A DNA stretch of 64,000 nucleotides. Origin: Owenia fusiformis. Its lineage: Eukaryota; Annelida; Polychaeta; Sabellida; Oweniidae. The notes under the pieces are model-generated. The model was given only the letters and a program-made list of their open reading frames with translations. It made no database searches and was not told where the DNA came from. Location: assembly GCA_903813345.2 (NCBI GenBank), contig CAIIXF020000007.1:23921564-23985563 (forward strand). Reading direction: 5' to 3'. The position numbers and the translations under genes are program-made. Positions 12,401 through 27,400 of this stretch are shown one piece after another; position 1 is the first letter of the stretch; each line of letters opens with the position of its first letter.

Positions 12401-15400
12401 CGTTCCTGCTCCCCCTAACTCTCAATTTTCTTACTGGCATATTGTAAGGGGAGATGGAGGAGGAGGGGTTTGGGGGTGATACAGGATATTGATGCAATAC
12501 TATATCACTCATTAAAGCTTGGAAATTCCAACATTCGATCGCTCTTTATTAGCCAATCTTAACACTATGCTTAGAAGAGTGTGTTGTGCTTGCTAGAAAC
12601 ATGGTGCGCATCAACAGAACGGGGGGACAGACTGAGGATTGGGGCCCACAGAAATTCGAACATTTGAATGGATTATATGCAAAATATAGCGGCATGGAGT
12701 TGTCATGTAAGTAGATGATTATACTAACTTTGAGTGGCATGTCCGGGCAAATCAGAATAATGGAATATGGACTTCTGCATCTTCGCACACTCGTTCTTCA
12801 CTGTGTTCAGAGACTGACAGGAGCCGAGTTAAACGAAGATTTTACTTGTAGTGGTTTTGGTTACTTTGTAATTAAGGAATTGGTGGTAAATGAATGTTGC
12901 TAATTGGGAATTATGATATTTGGGAAGTTAAAGATTATTGATGCTTCTGGAAATTTCAAAATTGAGGTAAATTACCAATTTTGGAATTTATCAGCATTTG
13001 AATGGTGGTAATTGGGAACTTTGTATTATTGGAGCTTTGGGAAAGTTATGGCATTTTGGAAGTTTGTGAGTATTGATGCTTCTGGGAATTTCTGAATTTT
13101 GGTTTATTCGTAGCTTAAGAACTTATCAGATGTTGAATGGTGGTAATTGGTTTATTTTGAATTAATTAGAGTATTTGAGTTTTGGGCTTATTTCATACGA
13201 GAACATGGATCTCGTAGATCAGAACTATAACATCAAGAACATTAAATGAGTTTTAGGAGTACAATATATTTATGATATGACATTTTTGAGGGTTTGTAGA
13301 AAATACCGGGTACTGGGTAGTAAATCCTTCATGCTGGGTTCAAAATTGGTACCCGGTCGAAAAAAACGGTACCCAAAAAAACGAAAACTACAAATATATG
13401 ACATATATCATTAGAAAACGTGTAAGATGTGTTTTGAATTTACAAAAATGTTCGTACTGTAACTTCCTTCAAAATTGAGTTAGAATCTTCAAATAAAAAG
13501 CATTTAAGGCTCTTTTCTTCCTCTATCATCATGGTAATATTTTCATTGGTTATGGGGGGGTGTGATCGCACCATCGCACCCCCGTCTGGCTATGCCTATG
13601 ACATTGTAAGACGATTTGAAAAACATGACAAATCAATCTTACTGTATTTTCAATAGTTTGCGATCGTATGTTGGTTCGTGAATTGTTTTGATTATGATTT
13701 AAATCTGTAAACAGCTATCGTTACTTTAGCAGAGAGATGACGTGTGTTAATTTACATGATGCAACGTGTAAGATTTTGATTATAAATCATAATTTAAGTT
13801 ATCCCAATTTTTGACGAAACGTCCACTGAAGTGTAAATTGTTACGCCTTACAAGGTCATAGGCGTAGCCAGGAGAGGAGTGCGATGGTGCGATCGCACCC
13901 CCACCCCCATAACTAATGAAAATATGACCACGATGATAGAGGAAAAGAGCCTTAAAATGCTTTTTATTTGAAGCTTCTAGCTCAATTTTGAAGGACGTTA
14001 CATACATTTTTGCAAATTCAAAACAAATCTTACACATTTTCTAATGATATATTCATATTTTTCGTTTTTTGGTACCCGTTTTTTTCGACCGGGTACCAAG
14101 TTTGAACCCAGCATGGAAGATTTACTACCCGGTACCCGGTATTTTCTACAAACCCAATTTTTGAAATTTAGAATTAAGAAGGTTAAATAGGTTATGAAGA
14201 TATATGTTTAGGATTTTTCTGAATAAAAAAATGGTGAATTATGCTTTAACATTTAGCATGTTTTTATTAGTCTTTTTATTTTGAGTCTGCACATTTTATT
14301 ATTTCATCCACTAAATCAAAAGTATATTACATTCATCTTGAAAAATGATTTTAGGGTTGCCTCCAGTCTGAAGATATTCAATTTAAAATCACACAATATG
14401 TTATGTGTTTTGATATCTTATTCAAATACAGGAAATACATTCTTTGTTGACAAATATTTGAACATAAGAAGAAAAGAACTGATTTTAATATTGGTGCTTA
14501 ATATTATGTAACTTTCCATAAGGAACAAAAAGATATACAACATGATAGGCAGTACTACATGTATGAGTTTATGGGGGGGGTGCATACATATGAAACACCC
14601 TGTATATAACATAACTCAACTCATCTATAAAGTAACATGATACACCAAATATGGCCCAGAAAATAAGAAGTATATTTATTACATGCATATGTGTTATTTC
14701 AGATAAAAATATTAAAAAACAAAGATTTGAGGGATATTTTATGAGGCTGTATGGGCATAAAAATACCTACAAATATACTTTTTGAAACATACGTATATAA
14801 TTCCCTGCTCTTTTAGGACACTTCATATTGAGGGCATGTCAAAGTACCCCTGTACTTATACAACCTAGACATGTATTGAAAAATTATTGAATGGATAACA
14901 CATCTTATTTGCATTTTTATTTCAAATTGAAGAACTTTTGAGGCTATAAGACCCTGGATGATTTATGACTTAATATTGGCTGATTTTGAAGTATAATTTT
15001 TTAAGAGATAAATCTGCATTCAATGAAATTTCCATCTCTCTATCATAAAAATTTTGAAATGATATACTCCTACAAGTTTTAAATGCACAGTTATAAAATA
15101 TAGGGGTCATTTTTTTAAAACATCATCTGACTGAACTTTACAGTTTAAAGACTTGTAAAACCGAATTATAAAAGGATGCTATTTGAAAGCTCATGATGTG
15201 TTTTATACTGACTATTTTTTAGAGTGTTACGGTTATGATCTTATAAAGCTTAAATATCTTGTTTATTTTCTTAGTTCAGTTCTTTTCAAAGGATCCAGGG
15301 ATAAACATTGTTTTATTTGACATATTTAAAAATTCATGTTGAAATGAATTCACTTATTTCGACACAGCACTGAATGAATGTTCCTTGAGGCTTTCATGTA

Positions 15401-18400
15401 TAAAAGCTTTATAAAGACCCTTAGGTTGATGAAATTGAAGACATGTTGACTTTTATTAAAAATCTAATTTTGCAGTTTTTTGGGGTTATTAGACAAACAT
15501 ATATGACCTTCAAAATCCAATCACATGACTAGATCATGTGTTTGTGGTCTACAGTGTCTGGGGATGGGGATGTTAGAACTGGTAGAGGGGACATCTTGGG
15601 GGAGGAGACATTTTGGGGGGGAGGGGACATTTATGTTACCGAGATCTGTTGGTGTGTCCTGTATAAATAAGCCTTGAAAAAACCATTAGCTAAATAAGCT
15701 TCCAAGGCATAATAGGATTGATTTTTGGTTGAATTTTCATAAGGTTTCAGCATAATAGGATTGATTTTTGGTTGAATTTTCATAAGGTTTCAGCTTAATA
15801 GGATTGATTTTTGGTTGAATTTTCATAAGGTTTCAGCTATACAGAATTATGAATAGAGGGCAAGTTTTATAATAATTTTGACTCAATGTCATTCCTTATT
15901 CCTGTGTTCTTTGAAATCTGTTTATCCTGCATTAGCTGTTACACATCCAACAAGTACTTTTACACCCACTCAACTATTTTACATCCATCTACCTAATGTA
16001 CATACATGTAGTTATTATACATCCATTTAGCTATTACAGTATATATTTACTAAGAATGTACATCCACCTAGCTACACATTCATCAAACTATTCATGGGCG
16101 TAGCCAGGGGGGGGGGGGGTGTGTGCGATTGATGTGAATGCACCCCCCCATAACCAATAAGAATAGATAGATTAGATAGATGAAGAAAAGAGCTTCAAAA
16201 GCTTTTTTTGAAGTTTCTAGCTCAATTTTGAAGGAAGTTACATTAATTTTTGTAAAATTCAAAACAAATCTTTAAAATAATTATTTTGCTCGCTTATGCC
16301 ACGATCACTGACTGAAAACTACAATTTTTTGGGCGATCGCACTCCCCCTGACCAAAAGTGGCTATCCCCATGCTATTATACATCCACCCAACTGTTACAC
16401 ATTTATATAGCTTTCATACATTTATATAGCTTTCATACATTTATATAGCTATTATACTTCTATTTAATTATCCCATCGAACGAAGTTCGGAGGGATATAG
16501 GGAACACCTCCGTCCGTCCGTCCATCCAGGCAATAACTCAAATACTGTTGGCCCGATTTTGTTCATATTTTGTACACATATACCTTATGGGGGTAGAAGT
16601 TCTGTTCTAAAGCCGATTTTCAAAATTGTGGCCATTTTAGTGCTGATTTTACAGTAATTTAAATTATGTAAAACTGTAATATGTTTTAAATATAAAAAAA
16701 GTATATAGGACATTAATAAAGCTAGAAATGTAGGTATTAAAGAAGCACATGGCAGCCATCTTGAAAAATGGCGGCCTTTACTCGCTATTTTATGATTATG
16801 ATGATGACTCAAAGAGTATGTGGAGCGATTTTGTTCATATTTGGTATGTGAATACTATAAACATGGCACACTGTCTAATGACACTTTTGGTGGAAGGCGG
16901 CCATTTTGAAAAATGGCCATCATTTTAACATATTTTACTATAACTCGAAAAGTAGTGGAGCGATTTTGTTCATATTTGGTATGTGAATACTATAAGCATG
17001 GCACACTGTCTAATGAAACTTTTGGTAGAAGGTGGCCATTTTGAAAAATACCCATCATTTTAACATATTTTACTCTAACTCGAAAAGTAGTGGACCGATT
17101 TTTTCATATTTGGTATGTGAATACTATAAGCATGGCACACTGTCTAATGAAACTTTTGGTAGAAGGCGGCGATTTTGAAAAATGGCCGCCATTTTAACGT
17201 ATTTTACTATAACTCGAAAAAACTGAAGCGATTCTGTTCATATTTGGTATGTGAATACTATAAGCATGGCACACTATCTAATGACACTTTTGGTAGAAGG
17301 TGACCATTTTGAAAAATGACCGTCATTTTTGCTATATACTTTGTAAAAATGCTGTTAGAACTGTTAGAACCATGGCTGTTCGATGGGATTTGCTACGCTT
17401 TGATGTTGCTGTTGTCTAGTTAAATTACACATTCATCTAGCTATTATACATCAACCCAGCTATTATCATATATTTACCAAGCATGTGTATCATTGATACT
17501 TATATCGAAAAAGATGGCAGCACCACCTATAGAGAGGAACATTCTACACTTAGCTTAATTAATAGAATTAATAAATCAACGCTTCGCTCTATAACATTGC
17601 ATGTATGTTGCCAAGCATCCTGTTATGAGCATCCTTCAATCACAGGGCTACATGAGCTAGGTATGAATTGATTATGGAGCCCTGTATTTAAGTGGTGTAA
17701 CTAGGAACATCTAAAAAACTAATCAACTTAACTTATTGTCGCATGTTGTATCTTTCTCTGAACTCAGCTATTCATTAATTGTCCCAGGAGGAAAGTGAAA
17801 TCATATATTGTCAATCTTTGAATGGTGTCTTCAGAGGGTGTTTTATATATGTATTCAGCTTACATTTTATATGTGGTAGGTCATATGTGCCCATATGTAT
17901 ATCTCTAAGATAATTGTTTTATGTTTGCATTATACTTAAGAATCTGAAATGATAACATCAAAGATATTGCTTTAAAGTTATAAGATTATTGTATCACTTT
18001 TATGTACAGTATAGTCTTACTATTTTTAACTGAGTTGCATATAGCATTCTTTTGCATATAGCATTCTTAGCTATGAAGATTCATAAGTCTACTGTTATAA
18101 CCAAATGGAAATGTGGCTGTCATAGCATGAGAACAAGGAACATATTATGAATTCATAAACTTTAAAATGCTTACTGAAATGTACCCCTGTTTAACTATAT
18201 GATTTTTGTATTGTCTTATTGTATTGTTTATTCTTGTATTGTATTATTATCTTATTGTACAATTGTATAATTACAGCGGATTCAGTGTGTCAAAACCAGA
18301 ATGGAGGTTGTTCACATCTGTGTATACCTGTGCCCAATGGCAGAACTTGTATGTGCCCCAATGGATATAAAAAACTGAATGATACTACATGTTCTGATGG

Positions 18401-21400
18401 TGAGCCATTATTGTACAACATACCACACTTGTATACCACATTAAATGGGGCTGAATTATAATAAAAACTCCTAATTATCATTCTGATACTCAGACCATCT
18501 CTGCAATGCACAAGAAAGGAAACTGAGAGAAGGCTGTGATATCTCACAATGCCTTATTATGATATGAACAAAAATGGCAAAATATTACACTTTTATTGTC
18601 ATATGTAAACAATAGAAACTGACATTGCAATTGTTGGCCAACAATGCATTTACTTAGATGAAGCACTGCGTGAAATATGGGATTCCAACTCTTGACACGT
18701 CTAGAAACTGGTCTTTACACGCCGGGTTTCTAGACGTGCCAATTATTTACACCTCTTGACACGCGATGAATTCAACTCTTTACACCTCTTTGCACTTCTT
18801 GGCACACGCAGTGCAAAGACGTGTAAAGACCATGTCAAAAAGTCTTTACACGCCCTGTGACAATTAATGGAATCTCTTGACACGCTCTTGGCACACTGAA
18901 CAACATAATTATGTGTAAACAACTAACCTAATTACCAATAGCAATACATACAGTATTTTAACGATTGCAAGTATTTTCTCTGATACTTTTAATTGATATA
19001 TTTTTAATCATTCTTTCGCAGACTGTTTGGAACAAGTACATGTAGCAAATATTAAACAGACTATTTTGTATGTACGCTGACACATTGACTTATTTAAACA
19101 TTTTGGCAATTTCATGGCGCCTTTTGAAAATATAAATCAGTTACAGGCAATGCTAATCGACGCATTGATCCTAACTGAAGGAAATACATATCATGATAAG
19201 AAAAAGAAAGGCGTTTCAAGGATAAAACGTGCAATAAACTTTGAAAACACTGATACATCAGGCCTATTTATATATTTATTTTGTATTAGCTTAATATAAA
19301 GATAACCTTACTTTTCGATGAGTATTTGGATTTCGGAGTAATTTGTTTCAAGTTAAGTCAATACAAATTATCGCCGACTTAACTTGTAATATATGATAAA
19401 TGAGGGGCATTTTAATACACAATTGGGCAAAACAAGCATATTCAATCGAATGTACCATTCTCTCTGCTGTTCTTTCCCAGCCTATCCATAAACAGACAGG
19501 TACAAGTTCCCATAGTTTTCGCAACATCTAATTCTATGATCAATTGCTAGACACAGCAAATATACTAATTAATTGTCTGATTGTGATTCGGGAACGTAGG
19601 GTTTTTACATAAACAGGATACTTGGCTGTACATAGCCTGAGAACACCGGATTGACCCCCCCCCCCAATCGACGCCTAGGCGCTGCTTATGTTTTAATAAG
19701 AAACATTCCCTTGTAAAGAATTATCGGGATATAAATTGATACAAGGTCAAGTATTCTGCCCCTTTTGTGTGATAAAAATATGTATTTAATTGGTGCTTTA
19801 ACTTTTTGAACAAAGAAATGAAATAATCGCACTGAATGTCTCAACATAAATCAGTGATGTTTAATTAATAAATGACACTATTATGTCAGTCTACGCACTT
19901 CATGGACATGGACGGGGGGGGGGGGATGTGAGTTACCCATTCTAAAATGGTTAAATTTTGTATTAAAGAGTAATCAATAGGTCGTGAACTCCGATTGATA
20001 ACCAACTGTAGCATACTACTTAATTTGTTTGACTATTGATATTAAAAAGGAGTGAATTTATGATATTCATAGAGGTACATTGTATTGGTATTAATATAAT
20101 AATGATATTGGGGACCATAAACCACTTTGTTTCGCAAGTAGCTTTAGGATCGCGGTTTTATCTTCACATGTTGCCCTTTGTGCAATTCGAAAATGAAATA
20201 TTTTAATCTATAATTTATATATCATTTGCAAAATAAATGTAATTAAGAGACATGGGGGAGGGGGGGGGGGTTAACGGCCAGAATTTGGAATGAATTTGGG
20301 AATTTCAAGGATTGATTCACTTAATGTTGTTCACTGGAGTCGATACACACACCTGCATAACAATCGGAGACAAAACTGACTTAATCTGATATGATAACAA
20401 AAGATTAATAACTTAGTCTATGTTTTTGTTTTTATAATTGCGGAAGTGTACCAAAACCACCTTGATTACAGAAGATATCGTCTAGGCTTTAGATTTAATG
20501 AATAGATTTTTTGCCCTAGTCTCATTTAATAAAACAGGCTATTTGCGTATTTAATTAATATTTGTGACAAAATATTTCAGTTAGACTCAAAATCAAAACG
20601 AATTTCTCCATTATAGCCCCCCTTGCAACTGTCCCGAGTCTGCATCTGTTTTTCATGCTTCCGATCCACCTTTGGGATAGAGAGAATAGATGTAGATTTG
20701 TAATTTGGGGGGGGGGGTGGCATTAAATGTGTTCTCATACAAACTAAAATAAACCCCAAAAAGCCATATCAAATGTCCAAACACAAGACCAATGCCATGT
20801 CAAACATCCAAATATAGAACCAATGCCATACCCCCGGGTACCAAATATCCAGAATATAAGACCAAGGCCATTCGAAATATCGAATGCCCCGAGAAGAAGG
20901 CAGATCTTTGAGTAAAATGGTCATAAACAACCTCAAATGAAGGATATGTGTAACAACTAGACCAATGCCCCGGGACCAATGCCGTACCACAATTGAGGGG
21001 TAACATATTTTCCACACCGATTCTTATACCAGAAAATGGAAAAATCTGTCTTAAAATGTGGGTCCATTGGCTTGACATACCAAATGTAAAAAAGGTACCC
21101 CACCTGAGCCGAGTGTGAACCCCCGGGGTGAATGGTGAACACACGGGGCAAGGAATTCTTCGATTTTGATTCAAGTAATTTTTTTTATAAAATACTCATG
21201 TTAATAGCGGACGCCTTGGCCAAATAATCGTTCAAATCATGCACTTTCCAAGTGATTTTGTAGCAAAATTGTGATAATATATGAACCCTTGGAATTATTC
21301 AAAGACGGACCCCCGCCAGCCCATCCCCCATTCTTACCTATGCTAAACACTAAGATAAACATATAGAATGGTATCTTACACTTTTTTCTAAATGTTGATA

Positions 21401-24400
21401 TCCAAAAAACATATCTTTTTGGTTTATCAACACATACCGCTCACAATATAACAAGTATACAGATTGTAACATACGTAAGCGAATTGGGGAAAATTACAAT
21501 CCCTTTGATCAAATTATTATAAGATTTAATCTCCAGCTGAGGTGCAATCAAAATGTTGATACACATAATTAGCAGTCAGAAAGATGCTCTTACCACTGTA
21601 GTTTTCAATATTCCCTTTGTTGTAACATCTTATTTCAAAAGAATGGATATTGATGGTTGTATGGAAGTATTCATATCAAACATTCACATTATAGTTTACA
21701 GTGGAATTCCCTCCATGAATGCAACATATTTACCATTTAAGATTTCATATTGGACTTTCCGCATAATGATAAAATGTTGACGATATAGTTTTCGATAAAA
21801 CCCCAGGGCCGCAGCCAGCTTTCAGTCGGGTGGAGGGGTGATGCAATCACCAAAATATTTTAGGTTTTCAGTCGGGGGGTGCAATCGTGACATAAATGAG
21901 GCAAAAAATATTTGTTTTGAATTTTTACGAAAATGATGCAACTTCCTTCAAACCTGAGCTAGAAGCTTCAAACAAAAAATCAATTTAATGCTCTTTTCTT
22001 CCTCTACCTTATGGTACCTTTTATTGCTTGTAGGAGAGGGTGCGAACCCACCGCTTCTCCTCGTTACGCTTATAAACCCAATAACGTATTCCCAAGGAAT
22101 CGACTTTATTAATCTATATGTGAAAAATGAGCTTGCATGTACAAATTGCATCGTATGCAAACCTTCCCCTACCCTTTGCATTCGTTTGACTTCACTTCTT
22201 AACCCTTTCACGACGATAGGCTCCATATGGAGCCCTATTATGTAATACCTTTCAGGACGATAGGCTCCTTTTGGCACCATTATTTTTATTTATATACATC
22301 AATGAAATGACAATATCTCCAGTTCTATTCAGTATTTTTACACCAAATTTTGACAAGTTGTTCTTATGTGGTTATCCTTACTAAAAATTGTATATCTGTG
22401 ATGAAATCCAAGGTATAGGTCCCAGGGCATAGGTATTTTGCAGTTTTCCCCTAAAAAACACTCTTACTTATCCGTCACTGGGGACAACATTTTCCTCTTA
22501 TATTCACGTCGGGAAAGGGTTAAAAGAGAGTTTCGTCTTCAGTTTAACTAGACTCTGCACGCAGGGTAACCTTCCCCTGACCGACCCGGTCATGTTTATG
22601 TCTTTTGAATGATGTCTACCCCTTGATGCATGCATCCTTTAAGTGGTGTTAAGAATATTGGTGTAGGCCCTGGTGAAGGGATATGTCATAAAGATTTCAC
22701 GTTATCGCGATATACATGTAGCCGCGTCCCCTTTGTCTTTATCCTTCCAAACGCAAACGGCAGATAAGAGGGGTTCTTAGTGATTGATCTGATGCTTAAT
22801 AAGCCACTTACAAGATACAGTTTTAAATATTGATATTGTGTAAAGTTTTAACACATAGGCGTAACCAGGGGGGGGGGGTGCGATTCGTGAATGATCGCAC
22901 CCCCCCCCCCTGCTTAACCAATAGAGAAGGAAGAAGAAAGGAGCTTTGAATGGCTTTCATTTGAAACTTCTAGTTCAATTTTGAAGGAATTTGCAATGTC
23001 TGGTTCACATTTGCTCAAATTCATCGTCCGGCCTCCGGCCGATTGAGTATTTTGTTTAAAATTGTTTTCATGTTTGAAAAAACACTCAATCGGCCAGCCC
23101 CCGGCCGATGAATCGGAGCAAATATGACCCAGGCATATGAGGGGCAACATTTTAGATATAGTATTGTTTGAAATCCTGGGAAAATGCACTCCCCCAATTT
23201 TGCAAATCTGGTCTGCGGTACTAATGAACCCTCTAATTTGTTTTCGTTTACATGAGCAACTAACAGATATGTTTATTCTCATTCTGTCTCAGCTTGATTT
23301 TAATTAAATTTTACCCCCACCCTTCGAACGTCTTTGTCTCCCTCATTTTTGCAACCCTACATTCAGTTTCTTTTTAAACCAAATCAAGAAATATCCGTCC
23401 ACATATCAGATATTAAACCAATAGTTGTTCATTATAAGAACAACCATATATTATATTTATAGATCATAAGCTATTTTTAATTTCAGCTATAAAATTAGCC
23501 CTCTCTCCCCTCCTCTATCTCTAGATACGCAGAGTTTCTAGACCGGCTAAGCACGTCTAAAAATTACTAGAAATTCCACAATTTATACAGTGATATGGAT
23601 TTCATGTTTCTATTGAATCCCTTATTTTGAAGTCTAGCTAAATAATCGAGTTTGATTTTAAACGTTTTCGGGGATCCGGGCAGAACTCAGGATATAGTAC
23701 TTGAGTACATTTGCATTCAAAATAAGTCAAAATTCAAAATTGCAAATATCATGGAAGTTGATTGCAATTATGTTTCGATGATCGTCAACATGAAAGAACA
23801 ATATGTCTGAATAATTAGCTATTAAACATCTTTATCAAAACTTTCCTACACTTTTAAATGTTGATCTTGTCAAAGAGTACTCTCCATCTGAGATTCAGAT
23901 GTAGATCGAAAATCAAATTGATTTCAAAGGTATTTATAGATGGTTTACATGAGGGGTTCTGTCCGGGTGGTGTATTCCTTTCATAACAAAGAGTTGTTTT
24001 GCTTCCGGGGTCCTAAATTATTCAATTTTAAATAGTAACTGATAAGATTAAACAGATCAAAAAGACTCGGGGCACTGCCGTCGCCCCATCATGATCAATA
24101 CAGGTGACAATAAGCGACACATGTTTCAGCGTCATGATAGTAAACCATGACATCTCAAATCTTCCCAGCCCTTGATTTTTGAGATCTTTCATCCCAGCTC
24201 ATATTTAATCTAATTGGGGTAATAAAACTTGTGTAACTGTGCCTGTTGCATGCTCGCTGGAAGGGTATTTTACAAGTATAAATGAAGTCCTTTGAAGAAG
24301 GATGTGCCTGTTGTTAAATACATGTACAATGCCTTACTACATTATGTAATGTATTGACATTAAGGTAGATGATTACATGATAACAATCACACTTATTGAC

Positions 24401-27400
24401 ATTCATAACTCTTCCCATCTGATATGCTCAGATCACAGAATATGCTTCATTATATCAGAGCATGTTTCAGGCGTTTCAGACCCATAGCCAGGATTTGCCA
24501 AGGGGTGGGTTACTTTTTTAAGAAATTCCAGGGGGAGTTTACTTTTGGCAATGTTAGTTCAAAAATGAGCAAAATAATTTAAAAGGTGCTCAGTATGGGG
24601 TAAAAAATGCAATTTTGGTCACGGAGGGGGGGGGGTCGCTAGAACCAATCTATCCCCCCTGTATTCGGGCCTGCATGTGCTATCTACATATTTGACAATT
24701 TGATTGACACGGTTCAAAGTGGACTTTGTTAATTATTCAAACTGTTTTAATATCTAGGAATATGCGTCCAAGTTAAAATCACTCGAAATCAGGGTAGATA
24801 AACCTAAGAAAAACACATTTCTTGTTTTCATTTGATCTTTAACATGATCCTGTAAAAATGTCAGATTTAGCAAAATGCATAGGCGATCTATATCTGCACA
24901 CATCTACTCATTTCGACTAAGCTATTGCCTATACTTACACGCACACGCATACTTTTAAATTAATTTTATTTTGATAATGATTTAAAAAACACAAATTATT
25001 ATTAACACGAAATTAAAATGATTGTTATATTCCAATCCTAGTAAAGTATAATTAAGCGCGACTATAGGGCATAACAACATGTGGCCGGTCTAATTATACT
25101 GTTTGTTTTGATAAGGCTGTGCAAAGAGATATCAAAACTCTTGACACGCTCTTTACACGCGAGGTCTTTGCACCTCTTGACACGTCTTGGAATCTCTAGA
25201 TACGCGGAGTTCCTAGACTATCTTTGCACGTCTAGAAATTGCTTGGAATTTCACATTTGACGCAGTGAAGTTTATTATACTTTAAAGAAATCTGTTACAT
25301 TATCTAATTCTTATATAAATAACTTTTGTACTTACTCTTTTGTGGGCTCTTTTGATATTGGTATGGCCTTAATTACAAGTTTTGATATTGGTATGGCCTT
25401 AATTACAAGTTTTGATATTGGTATGGCCTTAATTACAAGTTTTGATATTGGTATGGCCTTAATTACAAGTTTTGATATTGGTATGGCCTTAATTACAAGT
25501 TTCGATATTGGTATGGCCTTGATTACAAGTTTCGATATTGGTATGGTCTTAATTACAAGTTTTGATATTGGTATGGCCTTAATTACAGGTGTGCAACTCC
25601 ATGCCACTGGGACAGTTTGGATTGAGCAAGACAAAGACGGCTCTGGGATAATACGTATGATCCATGGCTATCCTGGAGACTACCTTGAAAATAGCACTCT
25701 CGTAGTGTGGCAGGTACCGCGGGACAACTGGCATTGGCGAGCTATGGATTCAGATTTTAATAACAAGGCTGTAATTATGAGCGATGAGGCGGACAAAATG
25801 ATCATGTCAGTAAAACTAAATGGATTGGGCCACAAAATTATTTATGAAGGTATGCTTAGCTGATGGAATGTGCAATTATAGTTCTGTTTTGAATAATTTG
25901 ATGTGTTCATTAAACATAAAAGGGCAAAACAGACGAAGGCCCAAGGTCCAATATTTCACTATGTTGTCTGCTGAACTGAGGTTATTATATATTATTACTA
26001 CCTTGCAGGGCCTGTTCTAGGGGTTTTAGTACTAGTTGAGAAGGCATTTAAATTGCTATATTGACGTGAGCAATATTGTGTCGGGCGTTAATGACTTTAG
26101 TCGGGCAATAATGACATTATCCGCCCGGCTATGTTTCCCGGGAAAAGTGATATCGTTCAGTGCGTAAGATTTTCTATTTCAAATTTGCTATTTCAGCCCT
26201 GGTCATTAACGGTGGTAATAATAGTAATAACGTCATTTCTGCGGGCAAAATAGTGAAATATTGGACCTTGGGCCTGCGGCCCTTGGTCCAATATTTCACT
26301 ATATTGCCCTTTAAAATGACGTTATTGTACTATTGCTCAGGTCAATATAGTAAAATATGAGCCTTCTAAACTAGTACTAATACCCTTAGAACAGGCCCAG
26401 CAAGGTGATGATAATAAGATTATACTTGTATGCTTTTCATTGAAAAGATTCATTTGTACATTTTGACATCTTTCTAGTTGCAATACTTTTTGGTTAAAAA
26501 CCAGCAGGGGATGTGAACAAAATGTCCTAATTGAAATTATGAAATTGATTAGGGTAATCAATTTCACTAAATCTAGGTCAAGGCCAAAATTTTTTTATCT
26601 GTTGTAAAATATAGAATGCCTGTACTGATATACTATCTAATTAACTGGAATGCAATATATCACATCATAATTTTCAATAGTTATTTATTTCTCCTATAGA
26701 GGGCACCCAGGTTTACAGTATTGATATCATTGAAATTGTATACCCACAGGTACATCTAGCGAAGTGCAGGGTATTGCCGTAGACTGGTTACATGGCAACA
26801 TTTACTGGACGGATTCCACATATAACAAGATCATGATCGCTAAGAATGAAGAAAGAACAAATAACTCAAGAGTCATTGTAGAGACTGGGCTTGAGAAACC
26901 TAGGGGTATCGTTGTCAATCCTAAATTGGGGTAGGTTTTCTCAATGATATAATCTGACTCCTTTACTATTGTGTAACTTGTTATTGATACATAACACTTG
27001 TGATCATGATACATGCACATAATGATAATTATTATTACAATATAAAAAAAAGATTTTCCAAAATGTTACCAACTGTTAGATTTTTAGATTTCACATTTTC
27101 CAGAAAAGAGAAACATAGAGAAGAATTGTTAGTACTAATATGGCTAATTAAGGTGTTCTGTATTCTATACACCTGTTCTGTATTTTATGTACCTTTATTG
27201 TATTCAATACCTGTTCATTTTTCAAGAAACCTGTTCTGTATTCTATATCCTAATCTGGGGGCCGTTTCCAGAAATGTCGTAGACTTATGATATCGTAACT
27301 CAACGATAGTCGTAGGAATGGTGAAAGTTAAGACAAACTTACGACTGCCGTAGACTTATGACATGTCCGTTTCCATAAAAATCGTAACCCTGTCATAGAA

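Larger units (their letters stand above)
10175..18276 (+). other. Intron 6 (8.1 kb, repeat-rich)
   Basis: No coding exon is visible. It holds a short inverted-repeat element (11,308-11,436), a diverged tandem duplication of about 125 bp near 12,880-13,160, a foldback (13,290-14,155), a 42-bp triplicate (15,709-15,838), a fragment of the G/C-tract repeat (16,095-16,370) and a larger repeat (16,470-17,421). Confidence 0.6.
18400..25588 (+). other. Intron 7 (7.2 kb, repeat-rich)
   Basis: No coding exon is seen. It contains a cluster of ttgacacg/tttacacg words (18,690-18,905), G-tract repeats (21,800-22,080; 22,855-23,110; 24,480-24,670), a nested transposon pair (22,170-22,568) and, at its 3' end, the 30-bp array that contains the acceptor. 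The stretch 20,756-21,180 has loosely repeated gaccaatgccat words. Confidence 0.6.

Noticed and set aside
16470-17421. Family B element as an autonomous transposon
   Set aside because: There is no transposase-like open frame, only microsatellite and tandem units.
22914-23282. 122-codon minus-strand open frame
   Set aside because: It overlaps the dispersed G/C-tract repeat and has no protein family signature.
25332-25634. Minus-strand repetitive open frame [10 protein letters not shown]
   Set aside because: It is the antisense of the 30-bp array; it is open only because the unit length is a multiple of three.
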